Shown in pieces: positions 1 to 7,160 of a stretch of DNA of 32,027 nt. Under the pieces are notes generated by a model. That model worked only from the letters and a program-made list of their open reading frames with translations, was not told where the DNA came from and made no database searches. How positions within the stretch are numbered: position 1 is the stretch's first letter; the number at the start of each line of letters is the position of its first letter. Made by a program: the position numbers and the translations under genes. The stretch spans positions 1-32,027 of the forward strand of contig JAEUMZ010000124.1 in NCBI GenBank assembly GCA_016790765.1, in the 5' to 3' direction. Source of the DNA: Betaproteobacteria bacterium (GTDB lineage: Bacteria; Pseudomonadota; Gammaproteobacteria; Burkholderiales; Usitatibacteraceae).

Positions 1-725
1 CAGGCGCGGTGCAGCGTTGCGGCGTTGGAGGCGAGGTTCTTTTGCGTGAGCATCGCGCCTTTGCTGCGGCCGGTGGTGCCGGAGGTGTAGATGATGGCGG
101 CGAGGTCGTCGGGGTTTCGTGGGGCAAAGTCCAGAAGGGGCGCGGCGTTTGAGGCGGTTTTGACCCAGGAGGCGCGTGGGGGCTTGGGTTTGGTGTCCAA
201 ACCACTGCTCACCATGCTTTCGGCATCTTTACTTGGGCCGGCGAGCCCCCTCTCCCTCGTTCCCTCTCCCACGAGGGGAGAGGGACGATCGGGCGGTGAC
301 TCGGTTTCGGCATCGCTTTCGCCGGGGAGTTCGAAACGGTGGTTGATGCGGTGTTTCTCGCACAACCGCGCGGCCCATTCCGCGCTCTTGGGCTGGTGCA
401 CGAATACGGCGGGTTCGGCGTCGCCGAGGAAGTAATCGACTTCGTGTTCCTGGTACGCGCTGTTGAGCGGCAGGTACACCACGCCGGCCTTCACGCAGGC
501 CAGGTAGAGGATCAGCGCGTCGGGGGATTTCTCCACTTGCACCGCGATGCGTTCGCCGGGTTGCACGCCGAGGTCGCGCAGGAGGCCGGCGTGTTTCGCA
601 ACAGCCGTGTCGAGGTCGGCATAGGTGATTCGCGTGCCGTGCGGTGTTTCGATCGCGCACTTGGCGGCGTTGGCCGGCCAGCGTGCCGTGAGGAGTTGGT
701 AGAGGGGATTGGCGGGGGCGGTCAT
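1..725 (-). CDS. matB: Malonyl-CoA synthetase (acyl-CoA ligase), partial, with repeat-derived insert
   Basis: Only the N-terminal 241 residues lie in the window; the gene runs off the left edge. Members of this AMP-forming ligase family activate malonate to malonyl-CoA in the cytoplasm. The frame from ATG at 725 stays open to base 1 and carries the family ATP-binding P-loop IIYTSGTTGRSKGAM at about residues 211-225. The malonate assignment rests mainly on the neighbouring malonyl-CoA decarboxylase; the ligase family itself is certain. From what I recall of MatB proteins the P-loop usually lies near residue 160, so this one has roughly 45-50 extra residues. They coincide with a low-complexity stretch (about residues 138-195) containing a palindromic repeat read in frame (residues 147-160, PSPLVGEGTRERG). 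The gene may still work if the linker is tolerated; no stop or frameshift is visible. Confidence 0.85.
   Translation of the reverse strand, partial: MTAPANPLYQLLTARWPANAAKCAIETPHGTRITYADLDTAVAKHAGLLRDLGVQPGERIAVQVEKSPDALILYLACVKAGVVYLPLNSAYQEHEVDYFLGDAEPAVFVHQPKSAEWAARLCEKHRINHRFELPGESDAETESPPDRPSPLVGEGTRERGLAGPSKDAESMVSSGLDTKPKPPRASWVKTASNAAPLLDFAPRNPDDLAAIIYTSGTTGRSKGAMLTQKNLASNAATLHRA
246..285. repeat. Family A palindromic repeat inside matB
   Basis: The stem CCCTCTCC (262-269) pairs with GGAGAGGG (277-284) around a 7-base loop, preceded by CCCTCTCCCTCG. The same sequence occurs at 5803-6040 and 21035-21153. The 10-mer TTTCGGCATC occurs at 218-227 and again at 305-314, bracketing the repeat, which resembles a target duplication. 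Confidence 0.8.
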
Positions 726-759
726 GCGCGGATGATAGGGGAAATCGTGTCTATACCTT

Positions 760-849
760 GTCGTCCCCGCGTAGGCGGGGACCTCTTACTGTGCCTTTTT
801 CAAAGCAAGAAGGGACATAGCTAGAGGTCCCCGTCTGCACGGGGACGAC
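760..849. repeat. Family B repeat, short form (90 bp)
   Basis: The element begins GTCGTCCCCGCG and ends CGGGGACGAC. Each end is a small hairpin (GTCCCCGC/GCGGGGAC type) followed inward by CCTCT, or AGAGG on the other side. The interior of about 35 bases is not shared with the other copies. It fills the gap between matB and the carboxyltransferase gene. A second short copy is at 16912-17004, and the same ends bound the long element at 25582-26342. Confidence 0.85.
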
Positions 850-891
850 ATCATTGTTGGTGCCGCCGCGGGCCGCAGCAGCGAACACCCG

Positions 892-2106
892 TTACACCAA
901 CCCCAACTTCAACTCCGCCTCCGCCACCCCCGCCTTCAGGTAATCGGCCACGGAAAACCCCGCCGCCCCCTCCTCGCCCAGGATGCTGGCAATGGCCTGG
1001 CCGGGCAGCAGCTGGATTTCGGCGCCGTAGAGGAGGATGACTTCCTTCGCCGCGGCGGTGAGGGCCACGTACACGCCGCCGCCCAGCTTGCCGAACACGA
1101 GGGTGCGCGTGGCCGTGCCGCGCGCGGCGTGCGCGTGCAGGCATGCCCCCAGGTGGGCCATGTATTCGGACAGCAGCACGCGCTCGTCCTCCAGCGTGGC
1201 GGCGTGGGCGGCACAGTCGATGAGCACATGGAGTTCCTCGCCCGCAGGCAGCGGCGCCTGCTGGATCGCATCGGCCAGGCGCCAGGCATCGGCCGCGCCC
1301 ATTGCGCCGCCCTGAAGCCAGCCGACGATGCGCACGCGCGTGCCCTCGCGCTGGCCGTGGCCGGTAATCAAGGCGCCGGACTGGGCGGCCTCGTAGCCGC
1401 CGGCGTAGAGCTTGTCCAGTTCCTGGCGGCGGATGGGTTCGGGGGCGGCGTGCTTCGGCAAGCGGTTGGCGGCTTCCAGGCGCGACTTCAAGGCCGCGTG
1501 GCGCGTCTCAAGGTCTGCCCGCGGTGCCGGGACCAGCCGCGCCGCATCGAAGCGCGCATTGGCGCCGCCGATCTTGGTGCGGCCCTCCATGCCGATGGCC
1601 GCCCCGGCCATGGCCTGGAACATCTCGTCCACGCTGGACAGCCCTGCCGATTGCGCCAGGATGGCCGGGCCGCTCATGGCGTAGCGCGTGTTGGCGCTGA
1701 ACAGCCGCGTGCCGGCCAGCGCAGCGAGCATGCTGGCACCGCCGAAGCAGTTGGTGCCGCAGGCTACCGTGACCGGCGCACCGGCGGCGGCGGCAGCGAG
1801 GGCCGCGGCATACATGCGGCGGAATGCGCCCAATGCCGGCAGGCCTTCGGACACCTTCGCGCCCGCCGAATCCAGCCATAGGAACAGGGGCTGCCGCGTG
1901 GCCGCGGCGACCTTGAACGCGCTCGCGAGTTTCTCGCACTCCGCCACGCCCAGCGCGCCGCTGGCAAAGCGCGCCTCGACCACCGCACCGAGCCCTGCAA
2001 CCTCCGCCACGCGCACCTTGCCCAGGGTCAGGTTGCCCACCGGGTTGCCCGTGGGGGCAAAACCCAATGCCGCGCGCCACGCCTTGAGCGCGTCAACGGA
2101 ATTCAT
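892..2106 (-). CDS. Fused MdcD/MdcE-like biotin-independent carboxyltransferase
   Basis: This 404-residue protein resembles the beta and gamma subunits of biotin-independent malonate decarboxylase joined in one chain. The N-terminal half has crotonase/carboxyltransferase features including CGTNCFGGASML and YAMSGPAILAQSAG, matching the MdcD oxyanion region. The C-terminal half has GKLGGGVYVAL and a YGAEIQLLPGQAIASILG stretch, matching MdcE. In known systems MdcD-MdcE decarboxylates malonyl bound to the acyl carrier MdcC. No mdcA, B, C or G is visible here, so the substrate is unclear; malonyl-CoA from the adjacent MatB is one possibility. ATG 2106 is preferred because the upstream extension to 2250 overlaps the divergent gene and looks non-coding, and a TATAAT box lies 32 bases upstream. 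It probably shares a transcription direction with matB. Confidence 0.8.
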   Translation of the reverse strand: MNSVDALKAWRAALGFAPTGNPVGNLTLGKVRVAEVAGLGAVVEARFASGALGVAECEKLASAFKVAAATRQPLFLWLDSAGAKVSEGLPALGAFRRMYAAALAAAAAGAPVTVACGTNCFGGASMLAALAGTRLFSANTRYAMSGPAILAQSAGLSSVDEMFQAMAGAAIGMEGRTKIGGANARFDAARLVPAPRADLETRHAALKSRLEAANRLPKHAAPEPIRRQELDKLYAGGYEAAQSGALITGHGQREGTRVRIVGWLQGGAMGAADAWRLADAIQQAPLPAGEELHVLIDCAAHAATLEDERVLLSEYMAHLGACLHAHAARGTATRTLVFGKLGGGVYVALTAAAKEVILLYGAEIQLLPGQAIASILGEEGAAGFSVADYLKAGVAEAELKLGLV

Positions 2107-2137
2107 GAGAATGGGACTGGTCTCGCAGCACGCACCG

Positions 2138-2143
2138 ATTATA
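2138..2143 (-). promoter_or_regulatory. Candidate -10 box for the carboxyltransferase gene
   Basis: The minus strand reads a perfect TATAAT 32 bases upstream of ATG 2106, in the 137-base divergent intergenic region. No convincing -35 box is seen at 16-18 bases spacing, so an activator may be needed or the match may be chance. Confidence 0.4.
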
Positions 2144-2243
2144 GGGAGGCCCCGGGGGTTCTCCGCATGGCGCTTGCGCGGTGCACGAGGCACAATCCAC
2201 TCGACCCCATCGTTGCCCACCCGCCGCACCACCGAGGACTTGC

Positions 2244-3533
2244 ATGCCATCCCGCCCTGCCCCCCGAAAGGCCGACAGCGAGGCCGTCAAACGGCTGGTC
2301 ACCGCGTGCAAGGAATTGCTGTCCGAGCGCGGCGAGGCCTCCGGCCGCACGCGCGCGCAAGCCACGCTGGCGGCGTACGCCAGCCTCAATGCGGAAGAAC
2401 AGCGCCAGTTCTTTCGCGCGCTGCAGCGCCGGTTCGCGCCGGACGCGCGGCGCGCGCTCGCCGCGGCCGAGGCCTATGCGCGCGAGCGGTCGTCGAAGAA
2501 CCTGCGCGCGTTGACGGCGGCGGCCGAACCGCCGCGCCAGGAATTGCTGCGCCGGCTCAACCGCGCACCGGGCGGCACGCGCGCCATCGTCTCGATGCGC
2601 GAGGCCCTGCTCGAGGCGCTGCGCGGCGATCCGGAACTCACGCAAGTCGATGACGATTTCCACCACCTGCTCTCGTCCTGGTTCAATCCCGGCTTCCTGC
2701 AGATGGTGCGGGTGGACTGGAACACGCCGGCCGCGCTGCTGGAACAACTCATCCGCCACGAGGCCGTGCACGCCATCCGCGGCTGGGACGACCTGCGCCG
2801 CCGCCTGCAGGACGACCGCCGCTGCTTTGCCTTTTTCCACCCGGTGCTGCCGAATGCGCCGCTGATTTTTGTCGAGGTGGCCCTGCTGGCGGAGATGCCC
2901 GGCACCGTGGGGCCGCTGCTCGACGCCAACGCACCGCGGCCCTATCCGAATGCATACCGGATCGCTGTCTTCTATGGCATCAGCAACTGCGAGCCGGGGC
3001 TGCGCGGGGTGTCGCTGGGCAACTTCCTGATCAAGCAGGTGGCCACGCAGTTGGCGGATGAGTTTCCCGAACTCACGCGTTTCTGCACGCTCTCCCCCAT
3101 TCCCGGTTTCAGGCGCTGGCTCGATCACGTGCTTGCCGACGCCCATGCCGAGGCCGCGCTGAACGAGCGCGCGCGCAGCGCCTTGCATCGCTTCAAGGGC
3201 CTGGTGGTGAGGGAGCCTGCCCCGGCATACGATTCCGCCCGCGTGGCCGAACCGGCAGCCGCGTCCGCCGACCTGGAGGCCCTGTGCGCCGCCTACCTCA
3301 CGGGCGGCCCGGCGGGCATGACCACCGATCCGGTGGCCAGGTTCCACTTGAACAACGGTGCGCGGCTCGAGCGCATCAACCAACAGGCGGACTTGTCCGT
3401 CAAGGGGCAAGCGCAATCCTTCGGCATGATGGTCAACTATGTCTATGACCTCAAGCGGGTGGAACGCAACCACGAGGCTTTCGTGGAAGGCCGCGTCGGC
3501 ATGTCGCAGAGAATCAGGCGGCTGATTGCGTAG
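2244..3533 (+). CDS. Malonyl-CoA decarboxylase
   Basis: The enzyme decarboxylates malonyl-CoA to acetyl-CoA. The 429-residue product has a helical N-terminal region (about 1-140) and a GNAT-like catalytic domain. Family signatures are HPVLPNAPLIFVEVALL (199-215), FYGISNCEPGLRGVSLGNFL (243-262) and CTLSPIPGF (281-289). Ser284 and His368 (in RFHLNNGARL) sit where the human enzyme has its catalytic Ser and His. ATG 2244 follows a GAGGA sequence by about 8 bases; the in-frame upstream start at 2181 lacks such a site and would extend into the divergent promoter region. It is divergent from the MdcDE-like gene and MatB, together giving malonate to malonyl-CoA to acetyl-CoA. Repeats and msrA follow convergently. 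Confidence 0.93.
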   Translation: MPSRPAPRKADSEAVKRLVTACKELLSERGEASGRTRAQATLAAYASLNAEEQRQFFRALQRRFAPDARRALAAAEAYARERSSKNLRALTAAAEPPRQELLRRLNRAPGGTRAIVSMREALLEALRGDPELTQVDDDFHHLLSSWFNPGFLQMVRVDWNTPAALLEQLIRHEAVHAIRGWDDLRRRLQDDRRCFAFFHPVLPNAPLIFVEVALLAEMPGTVGPLLDANAPRPYPNAYRIAVFYGISNCEPGLRGVSLGNFLIKQVATQLADEFPELTRFCTLSPIPGFRRWLDHVLADAHAEAALNERARSALHRFKGLVVREPAPAYDSARVAEPAAASADLEALCAAYLTGGPAGMTTDPVARFHLNNGARLERINQQADLSVKGQAQSFGMMVNYVYDLKRVERNHEAFVEGRVGMSQRIRRLIA

Positions 3534-3560
3534 CGCGTTTGAGCGAATACTCCCAAGCAC

Positions 3561-3641
3561 GTCATCCCGGCGCAGGCCGGGATCCAGACCTGCCATTCAC
3601 TAAGAAACGATGGACTGGATCCCGGCCTGCGCCGGGATGAC
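3561..3641. repeat. Family C inverted repeat
   Basis: The left arm begins GTCATCCCGGCGCAGGCCGG and the right arm is its near-perfect inverse, ending CCGGGATGAC, with about 30 bases between. It lies between two convergent genes and could act as a bidirectional terminator. A diverged relative is at 19398-19469. Confidence 0.8.
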
Positions 3642-3725
3642 GGCGGGTTGAGACGCGTTTTCTTTGAAGCCAGACGGAGTGCCAGCCAACGGAATGCGAA
3701 GAACCGCCGTGGCATGCCGGGTCGC

Positions 3726-4262
3726 CTAACGCTTCAGCCGCTCCGAAAACTTCTGCCGGAACTTGCTCACCTTGGGCGACACCACGGCCATGCAGTAGCC
3801 CTGGAACGGATTGCGCTTGAAGTACTCCTGGTGGTAATCCTCGGCCGCGTAGAACACCGAGGCGTCCACGACTTCGGTGACGATCGGGTCGTCCCACACG
3901 GTGCCCTGGAGGTTGGCGATGACCTCGCGTGCGGCCGCTGCCTGCTCCGGTGTGTGCGTAAAGATGGCGGAGCGGTACTGCGTGCCGCTGTCGTTGCCCT
4001 GCCGGTTCAGGGTGGTCGGATCGTGGATGGCAAAGAAGATGGCCAGGAGGTCCCGGAAGCCGATCACGGCCGGGTCGAACTTCACCTGCACGACTTCGGC
4101 GTGGCCGGTGGTGCCGCGGCAGACGGCCTCATACGTTGGGTTCGGCGCGGCGCCCCCCATGTAGCCGGACACCACGTCGTGCACGCCTTCCACGTCGTCG
4201 AACACCGCTTCCAGGCACCAAAAACAGCCGCCGGCCAGCGTGGCGGTCTCAAGATTGCTCAT
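3726..4262 (-). CDS. msrA: Peptide-methionine (S)-S-oxide reductase MsrA
   Basis: MsrA reduces methionine-S-sulfoxide in proteins and free methionine using thioredoxin. The 178-residue product starts MSNLETATLAGGCFWCLEAV, with the catalytic Cys13 in the GCFWC signature. It continues with the conserved VVSGYMGG, TTGHAEVVQVKFDP, NDSGTQYRSAIF and AAEDYHQEYF blocks. A distal Cys in QGYC is placed to serve as resolving cysteine. The length fits a single-domain MsrA with no fused MsrB. ATG 4262 overlaps the stop of the DUF3047 gene by four bases (ATGA), so the two are translationally coupled. No signal peptide is seen, so it is cytoplasmic. Confidence 0.95.
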   Translation of the reverse strand: MSNLETATLAGGCFWCLEAVFDDVEGVHDVVSGYMGGAAPNPTYEAVCRGTTGHAEVVQVKFDPAVIGFRDLLAIFFAIHDPTTLNRQGNDSGTQYRSAIFTHTPEQAAAAREVIANLQGTVWDDPIVTEVVDASVFYAAEDYHQEYFKRNPFQGYCMAVVSPKVSKFRQKFSERLKR

Positions 4263-5056
4263 TTCGCTTCCTTGTGGAGACTCAGGGCCCCATTGGTCGG
4301 TTGAGACGCGGAAAACTGAATGTCCCCGTAATAGGCGCGGGTCTTTTCGCCGGTGTTGTCGGTATCGGTCATGATGCCGATGGAGCGGATGCGGCCGGGG
4401 TTTTCGCCAAAGGCACGCCGGAAATCCTCGGCCACGTTGCGGGTGAGCCTGAGCCACTGGCCCTCGCGCGATTCGCCCGATTCGGTCACCAGCATCTTCA
4501 CCCGCGTGGTGTGCGGGCTCTGGATCACCTCGCCCACCGGGCGGTGGTTTTCCCAGATGTACATCAGCGTGGCGTAGGGCATGTCGCGCCCGGTCAGGAG
4601 CTTCACGCGATCGGCAAAGGCGCGCTCCTCGAAATCGAGCGTGGACATGTCGCCCTCGAAGGCCACGATGATGCGCACCGGCGAATCCTCCGCCTCGCGC
4701 CGCGTGTTGTCGGCGCTGTCGATCAGGTCCGGCACTTTCCAGCGCCAGGACAGCCATGGCGTCTTGCCCGGGTCCACATCCAGGCGCTTGGACAACCCGG
4801 ACGCGGAGCCGTCCGCCACCGCGCGAACGACGACGTTGCCGTCCTCGCCGCGCACCAGCCGGTACTCGGTCTGGCGCTTGAAGCGCGACAGCGTCCACGC
4901 CTGCCAGCCCTCGGGCAGCTTCTCCCCGGGTTCCGCGGCGGAAAACGGCGTGATGGTGGTGTAGTCGCGCTCGACCTTGCCGGGCTTCAACCAGGCGCAA
5001 CCTGATGCCGATAACAAAACGGCGCAGAGGAGGATCCTTGCGCCGTTCGGTGTCAC
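4259..5056 (-). CDS. DUF3047 family lipoprotein
   Basis: This 265-residue protein has a lipoprotein signal (hydrophobic ILLCAVLLSASGC, lipobox Cys20) and should be anchored in the envelope. The rest matches my recollection of DUF3047 proteins: LSWRWKVPDLIDSADNTRR, DSPVRIIVAFEGD, ATLMYIWENHRPVGEVIQSP and SIGIMTDTDNTGEKTRAYYG. The motifs suggest a beta-sandwich, possibly carbohydrate-binding-like, but no function is established. The start is GTG 5056, preceded by AGGA at good spacing; there is no suitable ATG nearby. The gene ends overlapping msrA by four bases and follows the PuuD-like gene by 23 bases, so these three likely form one minus-strand operon. Confidence 0.8.
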   Translation of the reverse strand: MTPNGARILLCAVLLSASGCAWLKPGKVERDYTTITPFSAAEPGEKLPEGWQAWTLSRFKRQTEYRLVRGEDGNVVVRAVADGSASGLSKRLDVDPGKTPWLSWRWKVPDLIDSADNTRREAEDSPVRIIVAFEGDMSTLDFEERAFADRVKLLTGRDMPYATLMYIWENHRPVGEVIQSPHTTRVKMLVTESGESREGQWLRLTRNVAEDFRRAFGENPGRIRSIGIMTDTDNTGEKTRAYYGDIQFSASQPTNGALSLHKEAK

Positions 5057-5079
5057 TGCGGTGTCCTAGCGGAGGCGGA

Positions 5080-5676
5080 TCAGAACCCGCCGTTCTGTTG
5101 CGCCACCATGCAGAACAGCATGGGCACCGAGAACATGGTGTTGAAGCGCGAGGCCATCATGGCCATGCGCGCCGACTTGGCCTTGGTGTCGGCATCCACC
5201 TGCACGATGCCCAGCGCCCGCTGCTGGTTGGGCCAGATGATGAACCAGACGTTGTACGCCATGACCAGCGCCAGCCACATGCCGATGCCGATCGGCGTGA
5301 ACGGACGATGCAGCGTCAAGGCCTGCACGATGTAGCCGTTCATCGCCGCCAGCGTGAGACCGGTGATGACCGTCCACAGCGCCGCATGGCGGAACCACAT
5401 CAGGGCAGTCGGCGCGATCACCTTGGAAATGGCCGGCTTCTGCTCGTCCGGGATTTTCGGCATCGAGGGCATCTGCACGAAGTTGAAGTACCACAGCAGA
5501 CCGATCCACAGCACGCCGAACATCACGTGCAGCCAGCGCATCACGAACGCGCCCCAGGCATGGGAGCCGAATGCGACGTTGGCAGGAGACAGCGCCGTGG
5601 TCAGCGCGACGATGATGACGAGCAGCACGACACCGGCGATGAGGGTGCGTTGCAAGGATTGGAAGATGGCGCCCAT
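5080..5676 (-). CDS. PuuD-like (urate hydroxylase N-terminal type) membrane protein
   Basis: The 198-residue product is an integral membrane protein with about five hydrophobic helices. It carries MRWLHVMFGVLWIGLLWYFN, typical of the membrane domain of PuuD-type urate hydroxylases, plus conserved histidines (WLHV, FRHAA) that could bind haem. PuuD proteins normally add a C-terminal cytochrome c domain; here there is no CXXCH, so this is the membrane domain alone. Purine catabolism genes are not seen nearby, so a urate role is doubtful. ATG 5676 has GGAGGC just upstream. It is the first gene of the PuuD-like / DUF3047 / msrA set. Confidence 0.75.
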   Translation of the reverse strand: MGAIFQSLQRTLIAGVVLLVIIVALTTALSPANVAFGSHAWGAFVMRWLHVMFGVLWIGLLWYFNFVQMPSMPKIPDEQKPAISKVIAPTALMWFRHAALWTVITGLTLAAMNGYIVQALTLHRPFTPIGIGMWLALVMAYNVWFIIWPNQQRALGIVQVDADTKAKSARMAMMASRFNTMFSVPMLFCMVAQQNGGF

Positions 5677-6133
5677 GAAAGCCTCCGGAAAATGATGGGT
5701 GTTTCGAACCCCGACATTATGGCTTAGCTTGCCCCTTGCCGAGCAGGGCGCGCAGGGTACAAGTTGTCAACTCGCTCCTTGCACTATCGCTTGGTGACGA
5801 TTCACCCTCTCCCCAACCCTTGCAGGGCGCGTGGCCCGCTGCATCGGGCCACCGTTTGCCGGGCGCAGCGCGTGCGCTGCGAAATCCCCGGCAAACCCTC
5901 CCCCGTCAAGGGAGAGGGGCTTTTCTTCCCTCTCCCCTCGCGGGAGGTGAGGACGGACACAAGACAAGGCCTTCGCCTTGTTTTGTGCCACCGCAACGCC
6001 AAGCCGATGCAGCGGCTTGGCGGGACCGAGGGAGAGGGGGATGCTGGGGATAGCGACATGGCCGATCTTGCTCATGCTGCCAAGCGCATTCACAACCACA
6101 TGGCGATCCATGGATCCCGGGGCTCAACAACGC
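5677..6133. other. Intergenic region with a complex repeat, no gene
   Basis: The stretch of more than 450 bases between the PuuD-like gene and the cytochrome P460 operon holds no convincing gene. Most of it is the family A element at 5803-6040. Overlapping short frames here translate repeat DNA and have no family resemblance. A CATAAT box (minus strand, 5716-5721) is a weak promoter candidate for the PuuD-like gene. Confidence 0.7.
5803..6040. repeat. Family A repeat, long mosaic copy (238 bp)
   Basis: The outer ends are CACCCTCTCCCCAACCCT on the left and GGGACCGAGGGAGAGGGGG on the right, the reverse orientation of the copy at 21035-21153. Inside are several separate hairpins: CGTGGCCCG/CGGGCCACC near 5830, GCCGGG/CCCGGC around 5860-5893, ACAAGGC/GCCTTGT near 5970 and GCCAAGCC/GGCTTGGC near 6000-6020. 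The copy looks like a repeat into which other palindromes have been inserted. Confidence 0.75.
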
Positions 6134-6158
6134 AAAACCCCGCAAAACGCGGGGTTTT
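6134..6158. terminator. Bidirectional rho-independent terminator
   Basis: AAAACCCCGC (6134-6143) pairs with GCGGGGTTTT (6149-6158) over a 5-base loop, giving a GC stem with a T-run on either strand. It lies about 40 bases beyond the stop of the cytochrome P460 gene and would end that operon. Confidence 0.8.
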
Positions 6159-6195
6159 GACGAACATGGCGCCGCAGACGGCAGCGCGATGCAGC

Positions 6196-6732
6196 CTACT
6201 TCTTCGAATCGAAGTGCGTGTAGCTGGCCACGTAGTCCTTGGCCTCGCCGATGTTGTTCAGGTGGCAGGTGCGGCAGGGCGCGATCGGATCCGGTGCCTT
6301 CTTGCCGTCGGCCAGGTACGCGCCGTACACCCAGTCTCCGTTCTTGGGCACGTTGGTTGCGTCCGCGCCCCAGCCCTCGCCCTTGCCCATCACGAATACC
6401 TTGAGCAGGTTGCCCTTGACCAGGTTGCCGTCGGCACCCTTTTCAAGCGCGCCATCCGCACCCGCCTTGGCCGCGTACAGCTCCATCACCGCCACGGTGC
6501 CGTTGCCGAACTTGCCGCCCTTGGGCGCCTTGGCGCCGATGTCATTGAGGTACACGTCGCGCACCTGCTTGACATCCGCGCGCTGCACGTTCAGGCGCTG
6601 TGCCTTCCAGGACTTGTAATCGCCCGGCAGGGCCAGTTCGCCGTCATTGAGCTTGGGCGCCGGTGCCGGCGGTGGCGCGGACGCGCATCCGGCAATGACC
6701 AGGGCCAGCACTCCCCATTTGATGCTTTTCAT
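6196..6732 (-). CDS. Cytochrome P460 family lipoprotein (copy 1)
   Basis: This 178-residue protein has a lipobox (LVIAGC, Cys16), a Pro/Ala linker and a cytochrome P460-type domain ending in one c-type haem site, CRTCH (153-157). P460 proteins are beta-sheet haem proteins that oxidise hydroxylamine or bind NO; related cytochromes c'-beta bind NO without turnover. The region PKGGKFGNGTVAVMEL (70-85) aligns with the nitrosomonad P460 segment around the haem-crosslinking lysine. Lys71 or Lys74 is a candidate, so which subtype this is remains open. The protein is predicted to be lipid-anchored in the periplasm. It is a close paralogue of the gene at 7157-7714 and lies 101 bases after the small cytochrome c. 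Confidence 0.85.
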   Translation of the reverse strand: MKSIKWGVLALVIAGCASAPPPAPAPKLNDGELALPGDYKSWKAQRLNVQRADVKQVRDVYLNDIGAKAPKGGKFGNGTVAVMELYAAKAGADGALEKGADGNLVKGNLLKVFVMGKGEGWGADATNVPKNGDWVYGAYLADGKKAPDPIAPCRTCHLNNIGEAKDYVASYTHFDSKK

Positions 6733-6833
6733 TTTTCCATCTCCTCGTTGGTTGAACGTGTTGCCACGTGTCGATACTGGACGATTACGCATGGAATGCG
6801 CTGATGGATGCCGCCCCCGCGCGCTGCAACTGC

Positions 6834-7160
6834 TCAGCGCGCCAGCACCCATTCGGCAATGCGCTTGGCCTCTTCGGGCTTCACGTTGTTGGGCGGCATC
6901 GCCACCTCGCCCCAAATGCCCTTGCTGCCCTTCTGGATGCGCTCCGCCACGCGCGGCAGCGCCTCCTTGTCGTTCCGGTACTTGACCGCCACTTCCTTGA
7001 AAGAAGGGCCGAGGATGCGGTTGTCCACCTGGTGGCACAGCGTGCAGCCGACCAGGTCGATCAACTCCGTGACCGGCATTTCCTTGTCCTTCGGCTTGTC
7101 CTGCGCGGCCACCGCCAGCGGCATGGCCACGCATGCCAACAATGCTGCGCGGCGCATCAT
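6834..7160 (-). CDS. Small class I cytochrome c (c551/c5-like)
   Basis: The 108-residue product has a signal peptide (MMRRAALLACVAMPLAVAA), a haem-binding CTLCH at 39-43 and a likely distal Met88 in VAMPPNNV, the layout of monohaem class I cytochromes that shuttle electrons in the periplasm. Its start overlaps the stop of the upstream P460 gene by four bases (ATGA), so the two are translationally coupled. A natural inference is that it is the electron acceptor or donor for one or both P460 proteins. Confidence 0.88.
   Translation of the reverse strand: MMRRAALLACVAMPLAVAAQDKPKDKEMPVTELIDLVGCTLCHQVDNRILGPSFKEVAVKYRNDKEALPRVAERIQKGSKGIWGEVAMPPNNVKPEEAKRIAEWVLAR

Noticed and set aside
2107..2250. 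N-terminal extension of the MdcDE-like protein to 2250
   Set aside because: The extra residues overlap the divergent decarboxylase gene and the candidate promoter and do not resemble MdcD.
5764..6804. A 346-codon plus-strand frame across the intergenic region
   Set aside because: It reads through the family A repeat, the terminator and the antisense of the P460 gene, and has no domain.
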